Position numbers and translations under genes: made by a program
Source: Scedosporium boydii
Lineage: Eukaryota > Ascomycota > Sordariomycetes > Microascales > Microascaceae
Length of the DNA stretch: 64,000 nucleotides
Assembly (NCBI GenBank): GCA_002221725.1
Contig: NJFT01000005.1
Location: 186,001-250,000, forward strand
Reading direction: 5' to 3'
Shown here: piece after piece, positions 1 to 10,320 of the stretch
Position numbering within the stretch: the first letter of the stretch is position 1
Layout of the letters: every line of letters starts with the position of its first letter
Notes under the pieces: generated by a model
What the model was told of the DNA's origin: nothing
Databases searched by the model: none
The model's input: only the letters and a program-made list of their open reading frames with translations

Positions 1-1688
1 CATCAGCGTCGGCGTCCACATCAGCATCGGCATCCATGTGGTTCTCGATATCAACATCGCCATCAGCATCTCCGTCAGCGTCAGAATCATCCGGAGTAGA
101 GTCCGCAGTCCTTTCGGGTTCCGCGGGTTTGCTCTCGGCCAAGGGTTCCGTTGTACTCGTCGATTGTCGCTTCAAGGTCTGCTGTTGCTGCTGCTTCGGT
201 GGGGACTGCTGGGCATTCTCTTGCGTGACTGCGGATCTGGACTGATTCGGCTGGGCTTTTGCCCGAAGCGTACCTCGTGCCGGAGTGGGCGCCACCGTCT
301 CTGGCAGCGGTCTCTGGCCGTCCAGGCTGTTGTCAGACAAGCGCTGGGAGACAACTACAGTTTTCCATCGATCGATTGCTCGAGAAATAATGGTATTCAA
401 ATCCGCGTGGCGATCCTCCAACTTCATGCCCACGTTCTTGATACCATTTACACTCGCTTCCAAAAAGTAGTTCAGGGCCCTCGGGTCAATGGGAATCGTC
501 TGCGGTGGCCGAGTCTTGAATTCCTTGGGCTGTTGTGATTGGTTTAGCTGATCCACCTGGGACTCCAGGTGGGATATTCTCTGCAGCATAGTTTGGCGTT
601 CCTCTCGCAGGGTCTCCAGCTCTTTATGTCTGCTGCCAACACTTCTAGCCATCTCCAGGAGCCAAAGCTCGTCCTTCCTCTGTGCGTGTAGTTTCTCCCA
701 AACCGTATATGACGATTGAAGATGGTCTTGGATCTGGGATTCGAGCTCCGCGCAGCGCTCCTCGACTTTACTTATCTCCGCCTTGGCATCATGGAGCGGC
801 GACCTAGGTGGCAATCGGTTCTCTTCAGTAATGGTTGTTGTAGCTGCCGCACATTTTATCCTCCAGACTTTGAACTCTTCTCGGAAGAATGATTTGAGGG
901 CTTCGAATTCTCTGTGACCGGGAGCTTGTATGGACCACGAGGTGGGTGAAGGGTACTGCGTAGACGAGAAGAGTGTTGGGGGTGGACGGAGGCACTGCAA
1001 AGTGAGGGCGGGGAAATCGAGGGTCAGGGGGTTGAAGTCGAAAGGGACGGACGAGGCATCGATTTGGTTCCTGTAAGAGCCCATTGTGATTAGTTCCAGA
1101 AACTTAGCACATCTAATCTGGCATCTGAGGATCTTACTTGGCTGCTCTGAGAGAACCGAGCAGTTCCGTCAACGCAAGCTCGGCCGCCTTCGCCCTATCC
1201 ATGGCTTCTGCCATTCTATTCCTCGCATCGAACTGAGCCTTTTGAGCGTGCCGGCTTACAGCTCGATTACCGGATCTCCTGCCGTTCGCCGCAGAATCTC
1301 CATTTGTACCGTCACCATTCATGTCCCATCCATTCAGGGATCCATTGCTGTCCTTGGGAGAAAAGGACGACTTTATGGTCTGATTCGAGGAGTCCCGAAG
1401 TCCAGATGCCTTAGGCGTGCCTGCAGGGGTCAACGTTTCTCTCCTTGCTCGCAACGAATTCCGTGCTTGACGGCGAGTGATATTCCCACGCAGCCTCCTG
1501 ATCTCTTCAACATCGTGAACATCGTCTGGGGGTTTCGGCTTCTTGTCTTTTATGAACTGGTCAAGATGTCTTCCGAGTGAAGACGAGGTGAAGGCAACAC
1601 CACAAAATTGGCACACCTTGTCTTTCGGGGCGGGATACTTGGGACCCGGGGTCCCTGGTTCGGATTTTGCGGATGCAGACTCAGCCAT
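1..1688 (-). CDS. Conserved fungal protein with N-terminal zinc-finger-like motif (partial)
   Basis: Exons read as complement(<1..1070, 1138..1688). The 67-bp intron has a GTAAGA donor, an ACTAATC branch site and a TTACAG acceptor, and it keeps the frame. The start at 1688 (MAESASAK) precedes a Cys-x2-Cys...His segment (CQFCGVAF...LGRHLDQF) at about residues 26-45, which resembles a single C2H-type zinc knuckle, followed by a basic stretch (RGNITRRQAR). Exon 2 opens with a hydrophobic/aromatic block (FDFNPLTLDFPALTLQCL), then a coiled-coil-like charged region, then a Gln/Pro-rich region. The frame stays open to base 1, where it becomes an Asp-Ala repeat. From memory the N-terminal block and the FDFxPLxLxFPALxLQC block occur together in one large Pezizomycotina family without assigned function. 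The 3' end is outside the window. I am confident it is a real gene and have no function to give. Confidence 0.8.
2..94 (-). repeat. Asp-Ala coding hexamer-type repeat in a CDS
   Basis: Read on the minus strand in the frame of the gene above, this stretch is a run of GAY/GCN/GAY codons giving an alternating Asp-Ala/Gly/Val tract (for example DADADVDADAD). It is a low-complexity acidic tail region that continues past the window edge. Confidence 0.7.
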
Positions 1689-3810
1689 GGCATATATCGG
1701 GGGTGAGATATTATGTATCTAGAGGTAGAAAAAGGGTCTCGCGCACTCGTGATCGTCTTCAGGGCCTCCCGTGGGATCGGTGAGCAGGGTCGGGATTCGA
1801 GACGTTGAGCATAAAACGAAGCTGAAACCTGGCACGCAGTCTTGAAATATGATGCTGGGAGAGAAACAAAGTCTTGGAGGTTTTGCTACGAGTCCCCGGC
1901 AAAACAGGACATCAATGGCGAGAGTATCAGGGCCAAAGAGGACTAGAATTAAGGACGTAGGAGATAGGCATCAAAGTCGAGGAAGGTAGTAATCGACAAA
2001 AAGTTGTGGCCTTGGTTAAGGGCAGCTTGACGAAGTGGGATTTGAACGAGTGACTAGAAGATTGAAATTAGGTGAGAGAGAGAGAAAAGAGGATAGAATT
2101 TCTCTCCCTAAGGCCTGACAGGTCGTCGTCCCTTTACAACCCTTGTGGATAGAGGAAAAGAAGAAGGAGAAGAAGAAAAATGAGGGACTGGGAAGGAAGG
2201 GCCAGAGCAACAAGAGGCTCAAAATACTGCAGGTGCAGAGGAGAGTGCTCCTAATCCTTAGGAAGGTGCGACTACGAAAAGGAAGGTGATTCCGAGGTGG
2301 AGTTGAGATGACAAGCCCGCACCTAGGAAGAGAGATCGAGATGGAAAGAGAATGGAGGATGAGGTTAAGAAAACTTTTTTTAACCCTCGGGACCATTCGC
2401 ATCGAGATGTGCAAGCCTCGACGAGCGCTGACACTTGTCCGTCTCCGTCTTGCCTCTTTCTCTCACCTGCTGGGCTGGGTCTGGGCCGCTGGGGGACTGC
2501 AGTAGTGACGCTGACCAGTGGCAGCAAGGAGAGAAAGGGGAAGTCGACACGCAGGTTTAAAATTATATCTTGGTTTTTTTCTAATAAGTGCAAGGGTGTT
2601 GTACCTGAAGGCCCGCAACAGCCCGCCTGGCCCCTCCAGATTGGCGCTGCTGAGCTGCACAGTTCATTGGTTCAATGTTCCTGGATCCTAAAAGCCAGCA
2701 CGACCAGTCCACGACCAGTTCATCCACAGTCCATCCACAGGCCATCCAGCCCATATTAGTTCCAGAGCTGCAGTTGCACGCCAGAGTTACATCGTACTCT
2801 AGGGCCGTCAAACATCCGTGCCTGGCTTGTTTCCCCCCTCCTCTCTGGTCATTAATGGTGTCCCACTGCCAGCTAGGCGATGCTCTTAAATAGTATCGCC
2901 GATGGTAGTCTGGGTGCTCATCCATAGTGTACGTACTCCGTAGCAGTGTGCAGACTCAACGCTCTGGCTCTGACGATCCCTGGAGGGAAAAGGAAGGGAC
3001 GACCCAGCATAGACGGCATAAGACCCAGTAATATACTTCATGGGATAAATCGATTGAGTAGAGCGATCCATGATGGTGTGCTTCGTCAGCAGCACCGTTG
3101 GAACTGACCGGGCCGCTTCCGTGGAACATCCATTGATGGGGGAATCGATAATATCAATTATCAATGAGCACTTACGTATCGGTCGGGCATCCAGGACCCT
3201 GGAGTTGTGCCTATCACTGCAAGTTCTGAGTGTGTTTGTCCACATCCAGATGTACCTTGCGACGACCTGGACTCCTCTGATCCTCTGAGTTCCTTTGTCA
3301 GCCCAGGCGCATGAGCTAAGACGGAAATAGTGCTGTGGCATGACAGATCAAAATTCTCGACCAAACCTACAGAGCAATATCGAATATCAACAGACTGCGC
3401 CAGACGGAATTAGGCCTGGCGATGTAGTATTGTACCTCCTCAATTGATGGATCGAACGGATGCGTATCCTGATCAGCTCAATTACGGCGCAACATACAGC
3501 CGGGCGGTTAGCTACACGGTGCATCTTGGGTGGTATTTGGCTGTTCCTTTTCCTCTGATTCTGGATCGGTCGTTGGATGGTCCGAGTGTAGCCCACTAGT
3601 GGTGGATGGGGCTCCTGACCTGTACCTTAGTACCGCGCCAGGTTTACGAGGTACCAGAATGTACCCAAAGGCTGCAGCTCGCTCGGATTGTTTTGTTCCC
3701 CGCATTAGCTGTGCTTCTTTTTTCTTTTCGTTTGGCTCGACACCAAAGACCTACTATCTCAGAGAGAGCATTCGCAAGGAGTCCCATTACTTTTTCTATG
3801 CTCCTATAAG
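1689..3810. other. Gene-free stretch with upstream region of the left-edge gene
   Basis: I see no credible coding frame here. The part near 1689-2250 is the likely 5' flank of the minus-strand gene ending at 1688 and contains purine-rich tracts around 2080-2200. The left arm of an inverted repeat lies at 2872-2909 and one TACTCCGTA word at 2934-2942. Open frames on both strands are short, low in complexity and mutually overlapping. Confidence 0.6.
2872..2909 (+). repeat. Left arm of a 38-bp inverted repeat
   Basis: These 38 bases match the reverse complement of 4453-4490 at 35 positions, including a 26-base uninterrupted core (2884-2909 against 4453-4478). The three mismatches are all transitions (G/A, G/A, C/T). 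The arms face each other across about 1.5 kb that contains the small gene at 3811-4434. No flanking target-site duplication was recognised. Confidence 0.85.
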
Positions 3811-4434
3811 ATGGAAGGACAACAACCAGATTTTCTCGAGATGTCACGGTGTATTGGCTCTCTTGGAGAGCAGGTTCAAAACTGTCAGAATCTACCAGCT
3901 ATTCGGCAGGGCAATGATATTGTCGAAGCATTCAACCGTGTTGGTAGAAAGCTCGATGAAATCAAAGCGACGCAACTAGAGCACTCGCAATCATTGGAAA
4001 GACAAGAGGGGGCCATATCGACGCTGACCACCCGCGTTCACGCAAAGTAAGTTTATGGTTGATATTTCTCCCTGTTTTGAAGTTTAGGTTGCTAACCTAC
4101 ACTACATTTACTTCGTACAGTGAAGCAAATTCCCTTGCCGCTCTTGCGAATTCAAAAGCCACAGAAGACCAAAGTACACTCATGCCCCTCAAGGCCACCA
4201 TCACCAATGAGGCTATCCCTGGTTTCCCCAGGACAATTGCAGACATCAAGGCTTTGGATGGTTAGTGTATTCTCACTCTCTCTTTATGTATAGTTTTATT
4301 AATGCTCTCTTCTCTTAGGTTTGGAGGCAGCAAGAATTCTGAATCTCCTCGATCTCCCTGTCGGGGGATCTCATCGCGAGATGCGGCGTTTGCTAATGCT
4401 TAAATCCGGTATCACATCGGTACCACCTTCATAA
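3811..4434 (+). CDS. Small three-exon fungal protein of unknown function
   Basis: Exons are 3811..4046, 4121..4260 and 4319..4434, giving 163 residues. Intron 1 has a GTAAGT donor, a GCTAAC branch site and a TACAG acceptor. Intron 2 has a GTTAGT donor and a CTTAG acceptor. Both keep the frame. The N-terminal half looks helical or coiled-coil (residues about 15-75, GNDIVEAFNRVGRKLDEIK). The middle carries the pattern NSLAALANSKAT...LMPLKATITNEAIPGFPRTIADIKAL, followed by a short helical end rich in Leu and Arg. I recall this NSLAxLxNS...PL...N..IP.FP.T...I..L pattern as a recurrent, often multicopy, family of Pezizomycotina hypothetical proteins. It has no predicted membrane segment. The gene ends 18 bp before the right arm of an inverted repeat, so it may be cargo of a small mobile or duplicated segment. 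Function unknown. Confidence 0.75.
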
Positions 4435-4452
4435 AAATGAGAGTACAATACC

Positions 4453-4490
4453 ACTACCATCGGCGATACTATTTAAGAATATCGTCTAGC
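4453..4490 (-). repeat. Right arm of a 38-bp inverted repeat
   Basis: This is the partner of 2872-2909 in opposite orientation. It begins 18 bp after the stop codon of the small gene. Inside the arm, CGATA...TATCG can also fold as a short hairpin around an A/T-rich loop. Confidence 0.85.
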
Positions 4491-6640
4491 GGGCAGACCA
4501 CTTTTTTCTCCTCTTGAATCAGCCACGACTTTCATAGAGAACCCGCCGTTTCTAGGCTCGGCGAGGACCCTGTGGAGAGAGAGAAGAGGAATATCATGTA
4601 CAATTCTAGAGCCGCCCACGGCTCTTTCTCCCTTCCTGGATGGACATCCCCAGCCGCTTTCATTTCAATCGTGCGACGACGAGCTGCGGGCGACTGTGCA
4701 AGAGGCGTTCGAGAAGGAGCACAGGATCTCCCCCAAGCTGCCAACAGAGTGTATTCTCAGGGGGAGGCTCAATCGCTACCCCTTATTACCTTCTGCATCT
4801 AATAGCGTGTCACAAATGCATATTCTGGGAGTGGTAGTCATTTTACATTGCAGATAAGCTGCACCAGAGCCTGAACCACCGTGGGGGAAGCACCAGGTCG
4901 CATCCGTTCCAATAATCCCGATCGAGTTCGCGAGCGGTTGATCGTTTATTTTGCTACCACGTAGTAGCGCGGTGTATACTCGGATAGGAGACTTTCGAAG
5001 TGTACGCCCTAGGGATCCCAGGTGAAGAATAGAGTAAGGCCTTATTTTTTGCTGCAAAGTAGGCCCGCAAATAGTTCGGATTGCTTCATGTTCAGTCCAG
5101 TATCATTGCAGCGCCTCGTGTCGTGCAAAAGGATGATCTAACTCTAGGCCTGGAGCAACTTTTCCCGTCCCTGACTACCGGACGTTTCCGAGAGAGAACC
5201 ACTCAAATAGACTATTCAGTTCGGTGACAGTTTTTGGGCTGGTGCTTGACCGTCCAAGATCCCCCTTTCAAAAAGACAAAAGCACCGTCGGTGTTTGTAA
5301 ATTCAATTTCATCTTCTCCTGCATTTGCGCCTCAATCAAAGAGGAAGGAGCTTTCGCAGCTCAGTCTCCCCATGAACGTTCCCCATGTATTGCGAAGGAG
5401 TTGACATTTGACTTCCGATCTTCTGCCCTGCGAGCGAGGTAGTAAAAGCAACGAGTCCAAATTTGGATTTTCCCCCGGTGTCGCCGTTCGGTTCTCTCTC
5501 TTCCCGAACTCCCCCATCCTGTGAAGTGCATAGCCTCCGAGTAGAGACCCCAACATACCCCGACCGGCGCCAAGATGCTGCGAGCTAATATTGCCCTGTA
5601 TGGTTACGGCGCAGGTTCTCGCAGGGGCTCAATCTTTTCTGTTCGCGGGGTTTGTTTCCTTCCCCCTTTGATGATGGGCAGTTTAATTGCCAGATCTGAG
5701 GGGAGTGGAAGACCAAACAAGCAAGCAGGGAGAAGGAGATGATGGATTTGCGGCCCCCAAAGTGGGGAGCGTACTTCGTACCTCAATAGATGTTTCTCGA
5801 CTTCCCTGTTCCCTGTCTAGGATGCCCGAGACTTTGCTTTCTACGAAGCCGTGCATCATACAATCATCGTTTTTCCAAGCAAATGCGCCGAGAAAAGAAT
5901 TGAACTCCCACATCGATAATCAGGAAGAGAGCACCAACTCGCTCTTCCTGCGCGCGCGCATGTGCGTCTCACAATGTCGTCCAAGCCTCGCCTCGGCTGA
6001 CTGATGTCACATTCAATTTTTGGAAGTTTGTCTTCGCTATCATGTGGGCAAGGGGCCGTTGTCTGCAGGCAAAAGGGAAAAGAAAAAAGATCCCGCTGAA
6101 TGCAAACTCTCAAATTAGTCTGTCGCTGTAATTACGGATGAAGCACGAAATAGGAGCTAAAGCCACGCGAGCCGGAGAGGTTACATGTAACGTGCAGTTT
6201 TCTGGCTTCCCAGAATCATCAATTTCACCGTACGACATGACATGGAGCCAGATCGCCAGCAACGTCTAATCTATCTAAGAGTAACGATCAACAGTAAGAC
6301 AGGTTCCCCCAGATTCTTGGCCCACAAAAGGCCTCTCGCTCGAAGCTCAAGTTGCCTAGTCCAAAAAGAAACAAAAGTACATGAATGCATCCATATCAGC
6401 AAACAGAACGCCGGCCCATAACTACCAAAACCGCCATAAACAAAAACTGTCGAGTAAGACCGAAATAAATGCGACATATACCTCATGAACCGTCCCGAAT
6501 ACCCATTATGCGTGTTTTCCATAAAAGTCGAAAATGCGTTCCTCCCCTTGTCGTATATACGTTTTTCTCAACTCATTTCTCAAGTAGATCCCAAGGAAGA
6601 TAAAGAACTCCCTTCTCAGCCAACTCTCAACTCTCCCTGA
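4491..6640. other. Gene-free stretch
   Basis: I find no convincing coding region. Several frames of 60-105 codons occur on both strands but have no recognisable domains, no consistent splice signals and strong mutual overlap. One TACTTCGTA word is at 5772-5780. The end of the stretch (about 6250-6640) is probably the 3' untranslated region of the minus-strand gene at 6641-6844. Confidence 0.5.
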
Positions 6641-6844
6641 TCAATCCACTAAACTTGGACTATCACCCGAACTGCTGCTGCTACTGCTGCTGCTGCTGCC
6701 ATCGCCACTGCTTTCCGTCTCGGAATGCACAGTCATGTCGTGCTTGGCCATCTGGACGACCCTGTAGATGCCGAAGCCTATGAGGGCTAGTACGAGGAAG
6801 AGGATGATGATGATAATGGCGATGACGTCGTTTTGTTTGGCCAT
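6641..6844 (-). CDS. Small single-pass membrane protein with polyserine tail
   Basis: A 67-residue unspliced frame starts MAKQND. One strongly hydrophobic segment of about 25 residues (roughly residues 7-31, rich in Ile, Leu and Phe) is followed by a basic juxtamembrane stretch (YRVVQMAKH) and then an acidic, serine-rich tail with about ten consecutive Ser encoded by AGC/AGT-type codons. The layout suggests a short N-terminal stub, one membrane span and a cytoplasmic low-complexity tail. I do not recognise a family. In favour of a real gene: sharply defined membrane segment, positive charges just after it, and a GC-richer codon block than the flanks. Against: its size and the Ser microsatellite. 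Treat as a probable small gene. Confidence 0.5.
   Translation of the reverse strand: MAKQNDVIAIIIIILFLVLALIGFGIYRVVQMAKHDMTVHSETESSGDGSSSSSSSSSSGDSPSLVD
6660..6703 (-). repeat. Serine-codon microsatellite
   Basis: Near-perfect CTG/CTA-type trinucleotide repeats on the plus strand encode the polyserine tail of the small membrane protein on the minus strand. Copy number is likely to vary between strains. Confidence 0.7.
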
Positions 6845-8431
6845 TTTAGCGGTGTTGTGTAGGAGAGAGGTAGTGCGAGCACGAGGCCGTCGGCCGTTTG
6901 TTCGGAGTCGGTAAGGCTCCGAGTTTGGGCGGAGGGATGGTTATCGGGTTGACGAGGATGCGTCAACAGAGTGCCCAGAGTATTCTCTTTTACTCAAACT
7001 TGGTAGAGAATAAACTCGGTCCGGATTCGTAGCTCGTTTCGCTTCGTTGAGTCCCGGTTCTGGAAGTGGTCTGAGGTTTTCGGTCGTGGCAATAAGGAAG
7101 CTTCCCAGTAGATCGTGTTAGTGAGCCTCTGGGCATGCTCGTAACTCTGCGTAAAAATACCTTTCAGAAATATCCAAGAAAAGGAATCTCCAATTGTCAA
7201 CGCAAAAATCGGCAAATTGTAGAATATTCCAAGAGAAAATTCAAGAGTCTGCAAAGTCTCTCGATCTCTCCGAAAGGGCGGTCGGTCGAAGGCGGGGTTG
7301 CGGTTTGCGAGGTCCGTAGCAACAACGGAGTAACGATGCTCCAATCAAGCTTCGGAAGGCGGTACGAGCAAGAATAGCTCTCAGCGGAAAAAGCGTCCAA
7401 AACTATCTCTCCAGGGTGGAAAATTTGCAAGAAAAATCGTGATTTTTAAGATTCATGCAATATTCGTCTTCTCAATAAAAATATACCAAAGCAAGAACTC
7501 TTCGGAACAGAATTGCAGTGCTGCATGGCAAGGACTCAGACAGGTAGAAATAGCTTCAAGAGCTGTCCATACCCCGGTTGCCCCGCCACCTGCTTTAAGA
7601 GGCTTTCCCAGAAAATTGACAAGGCTGGACCAGGGAAATCGTGCTACCATTCGACCCCTGGCGCGTTTTTAAGGATCGCCCCACTGTAAAACCAACCACT
7701 CTGTAAATTCCGGCCAATCAGAGGCCTCGAAACGGGTCTTGAATTGTTCCCAGCCTCCTCTGGATACCAAACTGCGAAACGCAGGAACCCGAACAGCCGC
7801 TGATGCCCGGGAAATGTTAAGTGGTTGGGTAGCTTGTCGTAGTTCGTATTGGCTAGGGTTACTTTTGGTTTTATCTTGGAGGAAAAGGGAGGAAATGGCT
7901 CCACGTCATCAATTGATGCTGTCAGGCACCCGATGCAAGGGACCACGGCAGAGTTTAACATGCCATGATGAGAGTTAGCGATGGTCAGGGTGAAGCGAAC
8001 ATGATAATGCACTCTGAACTGAATAAGCTTCGCTATGTTCCGAGGGATATTTGAATTGTATCGTACAAAGTACATGCACTGAAGTAGAAATGAAGAAGAC
8101 CATTGAATAAAGTAAATCCCCACGCCGAAAACAAAAGAGACGCAACAAAAAAAAACCGAACCTTCGCCTGACCGAACATGACATAGAAAAGATGCTCGCC
8201 TACACCTGCTTCACCTCAATCATGACAAACCCATAAGAAGTCCAGGGAGTACGGAAAGTCTTCGCATCCCTTACCGTTATACCCTTGTAGATCCTTTCCC
8301 ACGTCCAAGAAAACCAAGGCGGCAATACCGAGCGGACGCCGCGCTTTAAACGAGTTAAGACCGGCGCACAAATAATCGCGGAATGTTTCTAATCACGAGT
8401 TGTATGTCGGTGTCTTATCGATGTTGACCAA
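6845..8431. other. Gene-free stretch between small membrane gene and HP1
   Basis: It holds the 5' flank of the small membrane gene and the 3' flank of HP1, both on the minus strand. The open frames present are AT-rich, unspliced and without recognisable domains. I see no RNA gene. Confidence 0.5.
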
Positions 8432-9659
8432 CTACGGCTCTGCCTCCTTAACCGCAGCGTCCATAGCCGCGACGTCGACTCCTTCCGCAGTCTCATGCTT
8501 GACGATGCGAACGTGGTTCTCATAAAAGCGTAACATCTAAAAGTAGCTTGCGTTAGCCGAATCTCCCTCCATTCCACGGCCGAGGAGAATCAAAGTTCCT
8601 ACCTTTTGAGGGCAGCGCTTATATACCACATCGGTGTTATGCTTCGTCTTCTTGCCATTCTTCCAGTTAAGGAATACTACAAGCTTCCCCGTAGCCTCGT
8701 CTTCGCAAGCGTCAATCGTCTCGATGTGGTCCTCCCAAGAGCCTGCAGGCGGTTGCCAGGCCCCAGCCTTGATAGCAGTCGCCGGCGGTGTCGTGTCCAA
8801 GGGATGGCCGTTTCGCTTCGATCGCTTATTGGATTCGGTGGGAGTAGAAGCCGCTTTCCTTCCTCGCTTCTTCGTCTTTACCGCCTCGTTCGTCTCTTCG
8901 ATTATCCGCTCTCGACCGCCGAAGGAAGCTAGGTACTCCTCCAGAAGCTCAGCTGCGCCCTCTCTATGCTTGTAGTCAGTGAATGCACGGGGAGGTGGGG
9001 TGTAGATTGGCCTTGCCGGTTTGAAAACATACTTCAGACTTTCCTCTGGCTCCCAAGTTTGATCTGATTTCTTCTCGTATCCCTCCCATTTCACCTTGAA
9101 GAGTAAATCGCCCTAAAGGTTCGGGTTCTACCGTTAGCATGTCCAGTCAAATGGGGAAGTCGCGAAGCTAGTACAACCTCGGAAGATGAGGCGCACATAC
9201 CTCCTTATTCATCATATGTCCCAGGATCTTCTCTACGACGAATCTGTCCCCTGTTAGTGCCCTTCTACACGCGCGCAGGATTCTGTCTCTGCTGCGCACA
9301 GAGAAACTCCAAAAAGGAAGAACCCACACGTCATCTTCTTCCATGTCCTCATCCTCGCCTTCCTCTTCGTCCTCTTCGTCTTCATTCTCTTCGGCGACTT
9401 TTCCCTTGGTCGCAGAAGCAGCCCTCCTCGGCGGCAGCTCATCCTCCTCATCATCTATCGTCGTCGACTTGCGGCTTCGCGAGCGCTCGGGCTTGTCGTG
9501 GACGGGGAGGGTCAGAGGACCATTGTCGGAGGATTCCTCATCGCTAATTGCTGCAGACGACTTGGTTAGCGCCGTGGTGTTTTTCTTGGTTCGCGACGGG
9601 CGGGAGGAGGCAGCCGTGGTCGCTTGACGGCGACCCTTGTAGGTCACTTTGCGAGGCAT
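8432..9659 (-). CDS. HP1: Heterochromatin protein 1 homologue (chromo and chromoshadow domains)
   Basis: Exons are complement(8432..8536, 8603..9112, 9201..9243, 9328..9659), giving 329 residues. Order: Lys/Arg-rich and acidic N-terminus (residues 1-110, ending in a Glu/Asp run); chromodomain VFVVEKILGH...GDLLFKVKWEGYEKKSDQTWEPEESL with the aromatic-cage residues typical of H3K9me readers (Phe/Val at the start, W and Y of KWEGY, W of TWEPE); basic hinge (KTKKRGRKA...NKRSKRNG); C-terminal chromoshadow domain (SWEDHIETIDAC...VVFLNWKNGKK...RCPQKMLRFYENHVRIV). Homologues are N. crassa HPO, Aspergillus HepA and fission-yeast Swi6. They bind methylated H3K9, dimerise through the chromoshadow domain and recruit DNA methylation or silencing factors in the nucleus. 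Exon 2 is only 43 bp. Intron 1 (GTGGGT donor) is 84 bp and free of stops. Confidence 0.93.
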
Positions 9660-10320
9660 GGAGATGGGAAAAACTGGGGTAGATGGGTGTAGGAATTAAG
9701 GAGAAAAAGAGAAGAAAATTATCAACTCCGAAAAATGAAGAGTACAGGGGGGTGGGGTCTAATTGATTAATCTGGTAATCGCATCGTGCAATGGCGCAGA
9801 CGCGGATCGCAACAGAAATTGGGAAGGCACTAACCTGGAGGCATTGTGATGGCTACGAAAAAGGTTGCACAGTGATTTCTAGAGTATTTCTCAGCTCTCA
9901 AGGTGAGGGGGCTAATTGGTAGGGTGTTGGTAGCCTATGCGATGAGAAAACACTACCTTTGTAATGGTGATCAAGGCGATGTGAGATCGTGAGGTGGGAG
10001 AGGAGAAATATTATTAGTGAGTGGGTTCAACAGCTCCTGCCGCCAGAGCTTCAATCAGTTTAGCAGAGGCCAATCACCGGCTGCCTGCATTCAGCCTTGG
10101 TGGCAGGTGCAAGCAGCACTCTGAGGGAGGTTGTCATTAGTACATGTCACGTGGGTGACAATTGCTTCCTTCTTTCAGCTCTAAGGATAAATAGCAGTTG
10201 GCCATCAGTGATGATTGAGTTGACTTCTTTTAAACTTGAATACACAGATTTATATGCAGCCTTTTTCTCTTATGAAACCCAACTCGCCGCTAAATCTCGA
10301 GATGGAAACAGAAACCTTGA
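9660..10320. other. HP1 upstream region
   Basis: About 660 bp between the HP1 start codon and the stop of the next minus-strand gene. It is likely the HP1 promoter and leader. No further coding frame or specific site is recognised. Confidence 0.5.

Noticed and set aside
2030..2055. A GGGATTTGAAC stretch resembling the T-arm/B box of a minus-strand tRNA
   Set aside because: The T stem does not pair, no A box is found at the proper distance, and no acceptor stem can be formed.
2016..2925. Overlapping frames of 110-135 codons on both strands
   Set aside because: Low-complexity Ser/Arg/Phe-rich translations of purine or pyrimidine tracts; no domain pattern or splice support.
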